Source: Rhodococcus sovatensis
GTDB taxonomy: Bacteria; Actinomycetota; Actinomycetes; Mycobacteriales; Mycobacteriaceae
Direction: 5' to 3'
Length of the DNA stretch: 64,000 bases
NCBI RefSeq assembly: GCF_037327425.1
Contig: NZ_CP147846.1
Location: forward strand, 930,001-994,000
Position numbers and translations under genes: made by a program. The notes beneath the pieces are model-generated. The model worked only from the letters and a program-made list of their open reading frames with translations. It searched no databases and was not told the DNA's origin. Positions 10,801-17,144 of the stretch are shown piece after piece. The first letter of the stretch is position 1; the number at the start of each line of letters is the position of its first letter.

Positions 10801-11127
10801 GGTCTGCTCACCTCGCTCGGCTTTGGGCACGTCTCCGGCCTCATCGCCCTCGTGCACCCGCAAGCGTTCATCGAAGCAGTTCCGGCGGAACGTCGCGTGG
10901 ACTACGTCGCCCGTGCGAACGAGCGTCGCATCGCCGGTCAGCGCAGGCTGATCTCCGCGATGGTGGGAGGTGACGCCCTGTACGAGCGACCCGACGACCG
11001 AAGGCTCGGACACGACGCGACGCCTGCGAAGGCGACTCGTGAGCTCGAAGCAGATGTCCTGCTCACCGAGGCAGCACGCCTCGGCGACGACGATGTCTAC
11101 CGTTCGGGTCTGCCGGGGTGCAAGTAG
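1843..11127 (+). CDS. fas: Type I fatty acid synthase, 3094 aa
   Basis: Multifunctional cytosolic synthase making long-chain acyl-CoAs from acetyl-CoA and malonyl-CoA, the precursors of membrane lipids and mycolic acids. The frame is open from 1669, but I start it at TTG 1843, ten bases after GAGAGGA, giving MTINES and matching mycobacterial Fas. Domains in order: acetyltransferase (GHSQG, Ser159); enoyl reductase; dehydratase of MaoC type (GDHNPIH, from 1248); malonyl/palmitoyl transferase (GHSVG, Ser1460); an Ala/Pro linker; ACP with the phosphopantetheine serine near 1832-1833; ketoreductase (nucleotide motif GGSKG, 2143-2147); ketosynthase with Cys2735, His2887 and His2928. All catalytic residues I looked for are present. 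acpS follows two bases downstream, so co-transcription is near certain. Confidence 0.98.
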   Translation: MTINESTPSHGQGAGRSPKSGGGSRTLTDRFAAGEPYALAFGGQGSPWLSSLEELARDSALEPELTDLVNESAAILAPVASDLLVVRSVGFDPIGWMLEQDLADDLDGTGSFGPSEAALTSAAVSLPGVFLTQVAALRALKLQGLDPAEVPPVTVIGHSQGLIAAESVKSHGGEDARLLAVAQLIGAAAGLIGRRRGILGTADRAPMVSVSNVEPERLQAIVDELAIDGAPERSAVLAIRNGRRRVVLAGPPAQIARVQERAEQIAASEERERDSKKRGGAVFAPVFEILPVEIGFHHPALNDAVELVSAWAARCGLDVDVARSLSQRILVDPVDWVAEIDGVVAAGADWILDLGPGDLLTRMTTPALRGQGVGIIAASTRGGHRNLLTPGAAPEVQPSWAEFAPKPVTLPDGRVVVETSFTKLTGRSPILLAGMTPTTVDAKIVAAAANAGHWAELAGGGQVTEEIFTDRVAELTQLLEPGRAVQFNSLFLDPYLWKLQLGGRRLVQRARAAGAAFDGVIVTAGIPELEEAVALIEELSEAGISHVCFKPGTVAQIRAVIRIANEVPSYPVIVHIEGGRAGGHHSWEDLDDLLLTTYAELRARPNLVICVGGGIGTPERAAEYLTGRWSLSAGYPKMPLDGILVGTAAMATLEATTAPEVKQLLVDTPGTPDWVGAGTAVGGMASGRSQLGADIHEIDNAASRCGRLLDEVAGDSDAVAERRDEIIAALDGTAKPFFGDVADMTYQQWLTRYLDLAIGTDSRSEFDCGGEFTDAVSEARESVWLDVTWRTRFLEMLQRAEARLHPVDRGPIPTLFSDVETLERPRAALRSLLAQFPDAGDVVLHPADITFFTSLCRLPGKPVNFVPVVDGDVRRWWRSDSLWQAHDSRYSADQVCIIPGTVAVAGITEVDEPVGDLLNRFEKAAADELVAEGAQATSIASRRHAEIAPGLLGIVLAAPDVNWASRMTQNPVARLGDPAEWVVDSDTVASHPQTGSTLTVQDSDHVELTVPLAPGKEVRIRLTVPASTIDGGAPVVTADDAQKSMSSLLGVAAGQDLPKVKNGVARINLAWIPDLVADHAGVTGSGLPESLTVSGSAVPDVLVGACWPAVFAVLGATRTSTGIDVIEGMLDLVHLDHSVNLVGTLPTDASILVVKAEAGEVLDTDLGRVVEVSVEIGAMLGEGLDAPAVATLVERFAIRGRTGKGELVDPARAGGSVSADAKDTPRRRRRQATIVAPRNMAAFAQVSGDHNPIHTSDPAALLAGLGSPIVHGMWLSAAAQQAVTAVDHEDTKTPPRRLTAWTARFLGMVRPGAEIDVRVDRTGFDQGAELVEVSCRVEGELVMVATARTAAPKTVYAFPGQGIQRQGMGLDARARSKAAREVWERADKHTRKALGFSILAVVRDNPTTLKARGTSHKHPDGVLHLTQFTQVAMAVLGVAQVAEMRESGVFVENSILAGHSVGEYNALAAVAGVLPLEAVLEVVFQRGSAMHALVPRDAAGRSNYRMAAIRPSQIGLADEDVQAFVAGVAEESGEFLEIVNLNLRGSQYAIAGTVDGLGELEKKIAIRRAEFGGKAAYIMVPGIDVPFHSTVLRGGVDDFRTRLESLLPADLDPEILLGRYVPNLVPRPFSLERSFIQQIADLVPSEPLNNVLSDFDSWAARPHDLCRVVLTELLAWQFASPVRWIETQDLLFADESEGGLGVERFVEIGLSATPTVANLASQTLKLPGRFGLPVEVLNVEREAAIVYGTDTDPAPVDEEESAPAETASAPAAAAAPAAAPAPAAAPSGGPRPDDIAFSASDATKILIGLWTKLQLDQIGPADTIEALCDGVSSRRNQLLVDLGSELSLGAIDGAADADMGALSGTVNKLARTYKPFGPVLSDSINDHLRKVFGPSGRRPASIADRVKKVWELGDGWANHVTAEVALGTRDGVSVRGGALGGLADGALADGGAVDTVIDSAVAAVAARRGVAVSLPQTGGGGGGTVDAAALGEFTEHITGRDGVLASAARLVLEQLGLAEAPNALADSNPDAALVDLVAAELGSDWPRLVAPAFDARKAVLIDDRWATAREDLARLWLGTAGDLTVESFAGAGKAVAAQAQWWKAKADYENKAVLAETYGRIADIALVSDSKGEWSDEVAVITGGSKGSIAASVAGKLLGGGATVFVTTSRLDDERLKFYRSLYRANARAGASLWVVPANIASYSDVDALIEWIGSDQVDNAGGAKTLVKAGITPTMLFPFAAPRVVGELSDAGGRAEMEMRVLLWSVERLIGGLSKIGYDNDIDTHLHVVLPGSPNRGMFGGDGAYGESKAALDAIAAKWGSEKSWAERVSLAHAHIGWVRGTGLMGGNDPIVEAVEAEGVRTWSTDEMATELLKLCDASARRQAAEAPLLADLTGGLADTKLNLVELAREAAAAAADKTEQAVDDSIIAALPAPPRLTATTAPAWPTLDVDPQDLVVIVGAGELGPYGSARTRFEMEVDEELSAAGVLELAWNTGLIAWENDPKPGWYDIESGDFVPEEEIADKYHDIVVEKCGIRTYGDDGAMVGNTAPLMTSIFLDNDLTFVVGTEIDARSFAAADPEHTLITPVPDSSDWQVTRKAGTEIRVPRKMKLTRTVGGQIPTGFDPTKWGISPDMASSVDRVALWNIVTTVDAFISSGFNPSELMRWVHPTLVANTQGTGMGGMESMRSLYIDTLLGDARANDILQEALPNVVAAHVVQSYIGSYGAMVHPVAACATAAVSVEEGVDKIKLGKAQLVVAGGFDDLSTEGIIGFGDMSATADSAAMTAKGISDRRFSRANDRRRGGFVESHGGGTILLARGDLALEMGLPVLGVVAYAQSFGDGVHTSIPAPGLGALSAGRGGRDSALALSLNALGVSADDVAVISKHDTSTAANDPNEAELHTRLANAIGRTDGAPLFVVSQKSLTGHSKGGAAAWQLIGLCQVLANGVIPPNRSLDCVDDKMTEFGHLVWAREPLRFGDSVPLKAGLLTSLGFGHVSGLIALVHPQAFIEAVPAERRVDYVARANERRIAGQRRLISAMVGGDALYERPDDRRLGHDATPAKATRELEADVLLTEAARLGDDDVYRSGLPGCK

Positions 11128-11129
11128 AT

Positions 11130-11522
11130 ATGGCTATCTTGGGAGTAGGTTTCGACCTTGTGACCGTGTCCGACTTCGCCGAGCAGATGGAGAGGGCCGG
11201 CACGACGATGATCCGCGACAGCTTCACCGCGGGCGAGCGTCGGCATGCAGCGACGAAGAGTTCCGAGCCGGCCCGCCACTACGCAGCACGGTGGGCAGCG
11301 AAGGAAGCAGTGCTGAAGGCCTGGGCGACATCGCGATTCGCGAGGCCGCCGCAGATCGGTGACAACCCGTACCCGCTCATCGAGGTCGTCAACGACGCGT
11401 GGGGTCGGCCGTCGATCAAGCTGCACGGAATGGCTCTCGAATTCCTGCCGACGGTGAAGATCCACCTCTCGCTCACCCACGACGGCGACGTCGCCGCAGC
11501 GGTGGCAATCCTGGAGGAATGA
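11130..11522 (+). CDS. acpS: Holo-ACP synthase AcpS, 130 aa
   Basis: Transfers 4'-phosphopantetheine from CoA to the ACP domain of the fatty acid synthase encoded just upstream. The N-terminus MAILGVGFDLV carries the metal-binding Asp of the GxD motif, and ARWAAKEAVLKAW is the second signature (the Glu binds metal, the Lys the substrate). The start is ATG 11130, two bases after the fas stop, preceded by GGGG; an in-frame GTG at 11118 overlapping fas would add only four residues. The length is normal for the family, which acts as a trimer. The fas-acpS pair is conserved across mycobacteria and relatives. Confidence 0.97.
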   Translation: MAILGVGFDLVTVSDFAEQMERAGTTMIRDSFTAGERRHAATKSSEPARHYAARWAAKEAVLKAWATSRFARPPQIGDNPYPLIEVVNDAWGRPSIKLHGMALEFLPTVKIHLSLTHDGDVAAAVAILEE

Positions 11523-11535
11523 GTTAAGTAGTACG

Positions 11536-11575
11536 CACAGACGCCGGTCCACCTTCGGGTGGGCCGGCGTCTGTG
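11536..11575 (+). terminator. Hairpin terminator after fas-acpS
   Basis: An 18-bp stem beginning CACAGACGCCGG and ending CCGGCGTCTGTG closes on a TTCG tetraloop, with a single G.T mismatch. It starts 13 bases after the acpS stop. There is no long T run, as is common in high-GC actinobacteria. Confidence 0.8.
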
Positions 11576-11600
11576 GTGTGTGGGCGGGGGGTGGGGTTTA

Positions 11601-11703
11601 GTGACCGAATGTCTCATTCGGTCACCTCCGGCGCAGCGAACGGCTCATTGGGTCACTCTGAGTGACTGAAACGGACATTCGGTCACTTTGAGTGACCGAA
11701 TCG
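11601..11703. repeat. Cluster of GTGACCGAATG inverted repeats
   Basis: The core GTGACCGAAT and its complement occur repeatedly in about 100 bp. GTGACCGAATG (11601-11611) and CATTCGGTCAC (11615-11625) form a perfect palindrome with a 3-base spacer; CATTGGGTCAC with GTGACTGAA and CATTCGGTCAC with GTGACCGAA follow as two further, less perfect pairs. The block lies between the acpS terminator and the UPF0182 gene and encodes nothing. It may be a small dispersed palindromic repeat or a regulator array. Confidence 0.6.
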
Positions 11704-11808
11704 GCTGCAGAACGAGCGGCTTCGTGGTTGTGTCGAGGCATGTTCGATTAGTCCGGGTTATGTCAGTAGGCCCGACCGTCGACGCGAGAGGAAGGGCAGG
11801 TCACCATC

Positions 11809-14778
11809 ATGGTTGCCACGCCTGCAGCAGCGCAGCCTCCTTCGCGGGGGAGGACCCCCGACCTGCGCCTATCCCTGGCCATGCGGCGTTTGGTTATCGG
11901 GGTGTCGCTGATGTTCGGTCTGCTCGTCTTCGGCCCGGTCTTGATCAATACCTACACTAGTTGGCTGTGGTTCGTCGAGACTGGTTTCGAGAACGTGTGG
12001 GCAACTGTGCTTCTTACCCGGTTCGCGCTCTTCGCAGCGGTTGCCCTGCTGATCGGAGGCGCGCTTGTCCTGGCGATGACGGTCGCTTTCCGGGCACGGC
12101 CGGTGATCGTTCCGTCCGCTCGGACACCCGACCCGTTGGAACCGTATCGAACGGCGATCATCCAGCGAAAAATCCTGATCGGGATCGGTCTACCGGTAAC
12201 CTTTGCGGTGTTGTGCGGTTTGATCGGTCAAACCAATTGGGTCACGGTGCAGTTGTTCCTGCATGGAGAATCATTCGGGATTGCCGACCCGCAGTTCGGG
12301 CACGATGTGGGCTTCTACGCTTTCCAGCTGCCCTTCTATCGCTTCCTACTGAACTGGGCGTTCGTGGCCGTCGTGCTGGCTGCTCTGTCGAACTTCACGA
12401 CGCATTACCTATTCGGAGGCATTCGATTCTCCGGAAAAAGTCGCACGATAACGGGTTCTGCACGTCGACAATTGATGATACTGGCGGGCATTCTCGTCCT
12501 TCTGAAAGTATTTGCCTACTGGCTGGATCGATACACCTTGGTGTCGAGCACTCGGAAGGAGCCGACCTTCAATGGGGCTGGCTACACCGACATTCACGCG
12601 GTTCTTCCCGCCAAATTGATATTGCTTGCCATCGGCGTGATCTGCGTCGGTGCATTCATAGCCTCGATTTTTCTCCGAGACCTCCGCATACCTGCCTTGG
12701 CGACTGCACTACTGGTTCTCTCCTCCATCCTGGTCGGTGGAATCTGGCCTGCATTGATGGAACAGTTTTCGGTGCGTCCGAACGCCGCTGATGTCGAGCG
12801 GCCGTATATCGAGCGCAATATCTCCGCGACGCGTGAAGCGTTCGGGATCGGTTCGGAGCGTGTCGACTACACGGATTACCCCGGAATAGGAACTCAGCCA
12901 CCGCAGGAGGTTCCCGCTGATGTCACAACGATCGAGAACATCAGGTTGCTGGATCCGAATGTGCTGGCCCGCACATTCTCCCAGCAACAACAGCTCAAGA
13001 ACTTCTACGGGTTCGCGCCGGAGTTGGACGTCGACCGGTACGTCGTGGACGGCGAGCTTCGCGACTATATCGTGGGTGCCCGCGAACTCTCGCCGGATAG
13101 TCTGACCGGAAACCAAACCGACTGGATCAACCGACACACCGTCTACACGCACGGAAACGGTTTCGTCGCAGCGCCTGCCAATAGGGTGAATGCCCCGGTT
13201 CGCGATTCTGCTCTGGACTCGACCAGCGCGGACAGTGGCTATCCGATCTATTCGGTCAGTGACTTGGCCTCCTCGGGGCGGGACCAACTCATACCTGTGG
13301 CCCAGCCGCGAACCTACTATGGCGAGGTGATCGGTGGTTCCAATCCTGATTACGCAATCGTAGGCCAGAACGATGATTCGGAACCACGGGAATACGACAC
13401 GGACTTCACGAAGTACACGTACACCGGATCCGGAGGAGTGCCGATCGGTAATATGTTCACTCGCTTGGCATTTGCCGCGAAGTACACCGAGCGCAATATT
13501 CTCTTTTCCCGTGCAGTGGGGCCGGAATCGAAAATTCTCTACAACCGATCCCCACGCGAACGCGTCGAACTCGCCGCCCCTTGGCTGACAACCGACTCCA
13601 ACCCCTATCCTGCGGTTGTCGGCGGACGAATCCTGTGGATCGTGGACGGGTACACAACGCTGACACACTATCCGTATGCGGCGAAGGCCACTCTCGACTC
13701 ACCAGCTCCCGGTACGCCAGCGGCGCTCAGGAACGACATCGCGTACGCGCGAAATTCCGTGAAGGCGACGGTGGACGCTTACGACGGAACTGTGACGTTG
13801 TATCAATTCGACAACACGGATCCTGTGTTGAGGACGTGGATGAACGTATTTCCCGGCAGTGTCGAGGGGAAAGAGTCGATTTCAACGGAGTTGCGAGCGC
13901 ACTTTCGGTATCCGACGGACTTGTTCAAGGCGCAGAGAGAGTTGCTCGCCAAATACCATGTGGATGACCCAAGGGAATTCTTCACCACCAATGCGTTCTG
14001 GTCGGTACCGAGCGATCCGACTGTCGATGAGGACGTCAGGCAAGATCCGTTCTACGTATTGGTCGGGGACAAGAGTTCGGCACGCCCCTCTTTCCGCCTG
14101 GCCAGCGCGATGGTCGGGTACAACCGAGAGTTTCTGTCCGCCTACATTTCCGTTCGGTCCGATCCTGACGATTACGGGAGGATAGAAGTGCTCCGCTTCC
14201 CGACCGATACGTTGACCCAGGGGCCACAACAGATCCAGAACTCGATGATTTCCGATACCCGGGTCGCATCCGAGAGGACATTGCTGGAGCGATCCAACAG
14301 AATTCAGTACGGAAATCTACTCACATTGCCGATAGGGAACGGCGGCGTGTTGTACGTGGAACCGCTCTACACCGAACGGATCTCATCCCTCCAGGACACC
14401 TCGACCTTTCCCCAGTTGTCGCGGGTGCTGGTCAGCTACCGAGATCCGTCGTCGGGAGGCGTCCGAGTCGGCTACGGCCCCACGTTGGCCGAGGCTCTCG
14501 CGCAGGTCTTCGATCCGGCCACCGGAGCTGTGGCAACGCAACCTGGTCGTGAAGTGCCGTCGGAAAGCCCTGGCTCAGGCCCAGTGGTGCCGGAAGCGGA
14601 GGGCAGCCCTGTTGTCGAGTCCGGCACCGAATCATCCGGTTTCGGTGCGGCGACCGAACTCAGACAGGCCCTGTTGGATCTGCGCGTCGCCCAACAGAGT
14701 GGCGACTTCAATGCCTATGGCGCTGCGCTGGAGAAGCTGCAGCAGGTGGTCGACGAGTACCTCGAATCGGGCGGCTGA
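11809..14778 (+). CDS. UPF0182-family membrane protein, 989 aa
   Basis: Large actinobacterial membrane protein of unknown role. About seven hydrophobic segments lie in the first 315 residues (for example LVIGVSLMFGLLVFGPVLI and ILIGIGLPVTFAVLCGLIG). A long, largely hydrophilic domain of about 600 residues follows, probably outside the membrane, then a Pro/Glu/Ser-rich stretch and a short charged helix ending LQQVVDEYLESGG. Length and layout match the family, which is present across Mycobacteriales. The start ATG 11809 follows GAGGAAGGG. It stands alone between a repeat cluster and a convergent TetR gene, so context gives no functional clue. Confidence 0.92.
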   Translation: MVATPAAAQPPSRGRTPDLRLSLAMRRLVIGVSLMFGLLVFGPVLINTYTSWLWFVETGFENVWATVLLTRFALFAAVALLIGGALVLAMTVAFRARPVIVPSARTPDPLEPYRTAIIQRKILIGIGLPVTFAVLCGLIGQTNWVTVQLFLHGESFGIADPQFGHDVGFYAFQLPFYRFLLNWAFVAVVLAALSNFTTHYLFGGIRFSGKSRTITGSARRQLMILAGILVLLKVFAYWLDRYTLVSSTRKEPTFNGAGYTDIHAVLPAKLILLAIGVICVGAFIASIFLRDLRIPALATALLVLSSILVGGIWPALMEQFSVRPNAADVERPYIERNISATREAFGIGSERVDYTDYPGIGTQPPQEVPADVTTIENIRLLDPNVLARTFSQQQQLKNFYGFAPELDVDRYVVDGELRDYIVGARELSPDSLTGNQTDWINRHTVYTHGNGFVAAPANRVNAPVRDSALDSTSADSGYPIYSVSDLASSGRDQLIPVAQPRTYYGEVIGGSNPDYAIVGQNDDSEPREYDTDFTKYTYTGSGGVPIGNMFTRLAFAAKYTERNILFSRAVGPESKILYNRSPRERVELAAPWLTTDSNPYPAVVGGRILWIVDGYTTLTHYPYAAKATLDSPAPGTPAALRNDIAYARNSVKATVDAYDGTVTLYQFDNTDPVLRTWMNVFPGSVEGKESISTELRAHFRYPTDLFKAQRELLAKYHVDDPREFFTTNAFWSVPSDPTVDEDVRQDPFYVLVGDKSSARPSFRLASAMVGYNREFLSAYISVRSDPDDYGRIEVLRFPTDTLTQGPQQIQNSMISDTRVASERTLLERSNRIQYGNLLTLPIGNGGVLYVEPLYTERISSLQDTSTFPQLSRVLVSYRDPSSGGVRVGYGPTLAEALAQVFDPATGAVATQPGREVPSESPGSGPVVPEAEGSPVVESGTESSGFGAATELRQALLDLRVAQQSGDFNAYGAALEKLQQVVDEYLESGG

Positions 14779-14802
14779 CATCTTTGGCAGGTGGCCGAGC
14801 GC

Positions 14803-15432
14803 CTATTCGACGACGGACGCGCCCGAGCGCCGCGACTGCTTCTCCGCGACCAGCAGGTACGCCGTCATGATCTGTTTGAGCTCGGCCACTGCATCCTCAT
14901 GGCTCTGGCCGTCCTGCACCGAGAAGTTCAGCATCGAGTAGACGATGTGCACGAGGACCTGTGCCATCAGATTGCGCTTGGCGCGGGGAGTGCGCGGGGT
15001 CAGCGGGCCGAGCATCTTGGCTACCTGGTCGGCGAATTCGCGCTCGTGGATGACTCCAGTTGCGCGGGTCGACGGGGTGGACTGCATCGCGAGCCATACT
15101 TCGCGGCGCGAGGGGTCGGACATCCACATGCCGGCCATGTGGTCGACGAACTTGTTGAGGAAGCGCAGCCAGTCCAGCGACGGGATCTCACCGTTGAACT
15201 CGGCGAGCTCCTGCTGGACGCCGACGAGATCTTGGCGGTTGAGCTCGCAGACGATCACGTACTTGTTCGCAAAGAACTGGTAGAGGGTGCCGATCGGTAG
15301 CTCGGCGCGCGCAGCTACTTCCTCGCAGGTGAACGATTCGAATCCGACGTCGCTGAGGAGATCGCGCGACGAGGCGAGGAGCGCGTCGAACTTGCGCTGG
15401 CTCCGCTCCTGGGTGGGCCGACGACGGGGCAT
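14803..15432 (-). CDS. TetR/AcrR-family regulator, 209 aa
   Basis: The N-terminal helix-turn-helix is clear: RSQRKFDALLASSRDLLSD, then FTCEEVAARAELPIGTLYQF with the recognition helix ending TLYQFFANK. I start at ATG 15432 because CAGGAGC precedes it; a GTG at 15510 would add 26 low-complexity residues. The C-terminal ligand domain is not assigned. It is divergent from the membrane protein gene at 15783, and the gap between them holds a strong inverted repeat that is probably its operator, so it likely represses itself and that gene. Confidence 0.88.
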   Translation of the reverse strand: MPRRRPTQERSQRKFDALLASSRDLLSDVGFESFTCEEVAARAELPIGTLYQFFANKYVIVCELNRQDLVGVQQELAEFNGEIPSLDWLRFLNKFVDHMAGMWMSDPSRREVWLAMQSTPSTRATGVIHEREFADQVAKMLGPLTPRTPRAKRNLMAQVLVHIVYSMLNFSVQDGQSHEDAVAELKQIMTAYLLVAEKQSRRSGASVVE

Positions 15433-15645
15433 CAGCTCCTGAGTCTCTGCCGTCGATTCGAGAGCGGCATCGAGACGTCTCGCAGACTGGGCACTTGCAG
15501 AGGACTCCACGCACCCAGGCTAGCGGCCTGGAGCGGTCGAACTCCACTACGCGCGGTTACAGACATCCCGAGACACCGCGCGACGGTGTTTTTGCTGTCG
15601 ACAACAACAACATCCCTTGTATCGACGTTGTGACAGGTACTAGGT

Positions 15646-15666
15646 TGTTTTCTAGTCAAGAAAACA
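15646..15666. promoter_or_regulatory. Probable TetR operator
   Basis: Perfect inverted repeat with arms TGTTTTCT and AGAAAACA around the 5-base spacer AGTCA. It lies in the 350-bp gap between the divergent TetR gene (start 15432) and the gene starting at 15783; nothing else in this gap looks coding. Size, symmetry and position are typical of a TetR-family operator. Confidence 0.6.
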
Positions 15667-15782
15667 TTCGTTGGGTATGGTAAACGGCAGAAGTTACGTT
15701 TTCGTGCAGGGTGTGCCTCGCCGTATTCGTGTCGGACGCGCACATGTCGGGAGCCCTCACCCAACAGGCACAGGAGAGCTAC

Positions 15783-17075
15783 GTGGCGACCATTGGTCTA
15801 TCGATCGAGTCAGGCGCGATGAACGCTGTTCTCTTCGACCTCGAAGCGGATGCCGTCGTAGCAACCCAGGTGACATCGCTGGAGGGTGACGAGTCCTCAT
15901 CGCTACGCACTGCGGTGGAGGCGATGACGGCAGTCGCAGCGCGTCGGAGCATGGTCGTGGACGCGGTCGGTCTCGTGTATCGCTCGGCCGATGAGCGTGA
16001 TCGTCTTGTCGCGGCGATCGAGGCGAGCGCGCTCGACAACGTCCAATTGGTGTCCGCTTCGACTGCGATCCTCGGCTGGTTGGCGCGGTCTCCCGACTTC
16101 GAGTTCGCCGAGTGCGTCCTCCTCTACTACATCGGCCCGTCGGGCGTGGCGTTGTCCCTGGCCGACTCGGCGAACGCCAGCCTGTCGTCGCCGAAGACTG
16201 CGACGCTCGATTCGATGAGCCCCGAGCGCATCGGAAGCACAGTGCCGTTGGCGTGGGAGGTCCTCGACGAGGCAGGCCGAAAGCCGGACGCGGTTGCATT
16301 GTTCGGTGACCGGTCCGGCAGCCGGGATTTGATCGACATTCTTGCGCTGGGGCTCGGCGTCCCCGTGGTGCGCGTGAGCGACTCCGCCCAGATCGCAGCA
16401 TGCGGAGCAGGTTTGGCTGCCGCGGGCGATCCCGAGATGCTCGCCGCACCGATCGCGGAGGGTGGCGCGGCAGCGTCGTCCGAACCGCCGCTCGCGGCTC
16501 GGGTTCCGTCGGTTCCGTCGATAGTGATGGCACCCGAGGAAATATCCGTGCGGCGCACGATTGCGCGGAAGAAGCTCGTCCTGACTGCCGCAGTCCTGGC
16601 TGGTGTGCTGTCCGGGGGCGTCGCATTGGCGTCGACGCTTCCACAAGGCACGACGGTGTCGAACGAGGCGAGTGAACCAGAGGCGGAAGCGACCGGCATC
16701 GACGCCAGTCTGGCGGGCGCCACGCAGAGTGTCGAGGTCACGCCGCCGGCGCCGCCGGTTGCCCCTGCTCCTCCAATGATCATCGATCCCGTCACCCAGC
16801 AGCCTGTCGTCGCCGAGGCACCTGCTGTGGAGTGGACGATCGATCCGACGACGGGAGTAGCGCGTCCCCGAGAGGGCTTCACGCCGATTCCGGCGGCTGC
16901 GATTCCACCTGCCGCCGCGGTGATTCCGCGCCAGACCGTCGTACCTCCGGTGTTCGCGGTACCGACCTACGAATCCGAACCGGGCAAGTCGGAGGAGCAA
17001 CTCCAGCAAGAGGCATGGGACGAGCACTGGGCACACACGGCTGCGTGGTTGCAGCAGGAGATTGTCGGAAACTGA
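15783..17075 (+). CDS. Hypothetical single-pass membrane protein with Pro-rich tail, 430 aa
   Basis: I start at GTG 15783, six bases after AGGAGAG; the frame is open from 15711 but lacks a ribosome site there. Residues 1-250 form a cytoplasmic domain rich in Ala/Val that begins ATIGLSIESGAMNAVLFDLE, reminiscent of an actin/hexokinase-like fold. One hydrophobic segment (KLVLTAAVLAGVLSGGVALA) follows near residue 268, and then an acidic, Pro/Ala-rich region that would lie outside the membrane. Similar mycobacterial proteins carry a domain of unknown function (DUF7159 type), an assignment I have not been able to check. The divergent TetR gene and the intervening operator suggest control by that regulator. 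Confidence 0.75.
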   Translation: MATIGLSIESGAMNAVLFDLEADAVVATQVTSLEGDESSSLRTAVEAMTAVAARRSMVVDAVGLVYRSADERDRLVAAIEASALDNVQLVSASTAILGWLARSPDFEFAECVLLYYIGPSGVALSLADSANASLSSPKTATLDSMSPERIGSTVPLAWEVLDEAGRKPDAVALFGDRSGSRDLIDILALGLGVPVVRVSDSAQIAACGAGLAAAGDPEMLAAPIAEGGAAASSEPPLAARVPSVPSIVMAPEEISVRRTIARKKLVLTAAVLAGVLSGGVALASTLPQGTTVSNEASEPEAEATGIDASLAGATQSVEVTPPAPPVAPAPPMIIDPVTQQPVVAEAPAVEWTIDPTTGVARPREGFTPIPAAAIPPAAAVIPRQTVVPPVFAVPTYESEPGKSEEQLQQEAWDEHWAHTAAWLQQEIVGN

Positions 17076-17144
17076 TCTCCGGCGGTCCATACGCGCTCAG
17101 TGACAGAATGGCCGAAGAGTCGGTCGAGATGTCGAGGAGTGCTC

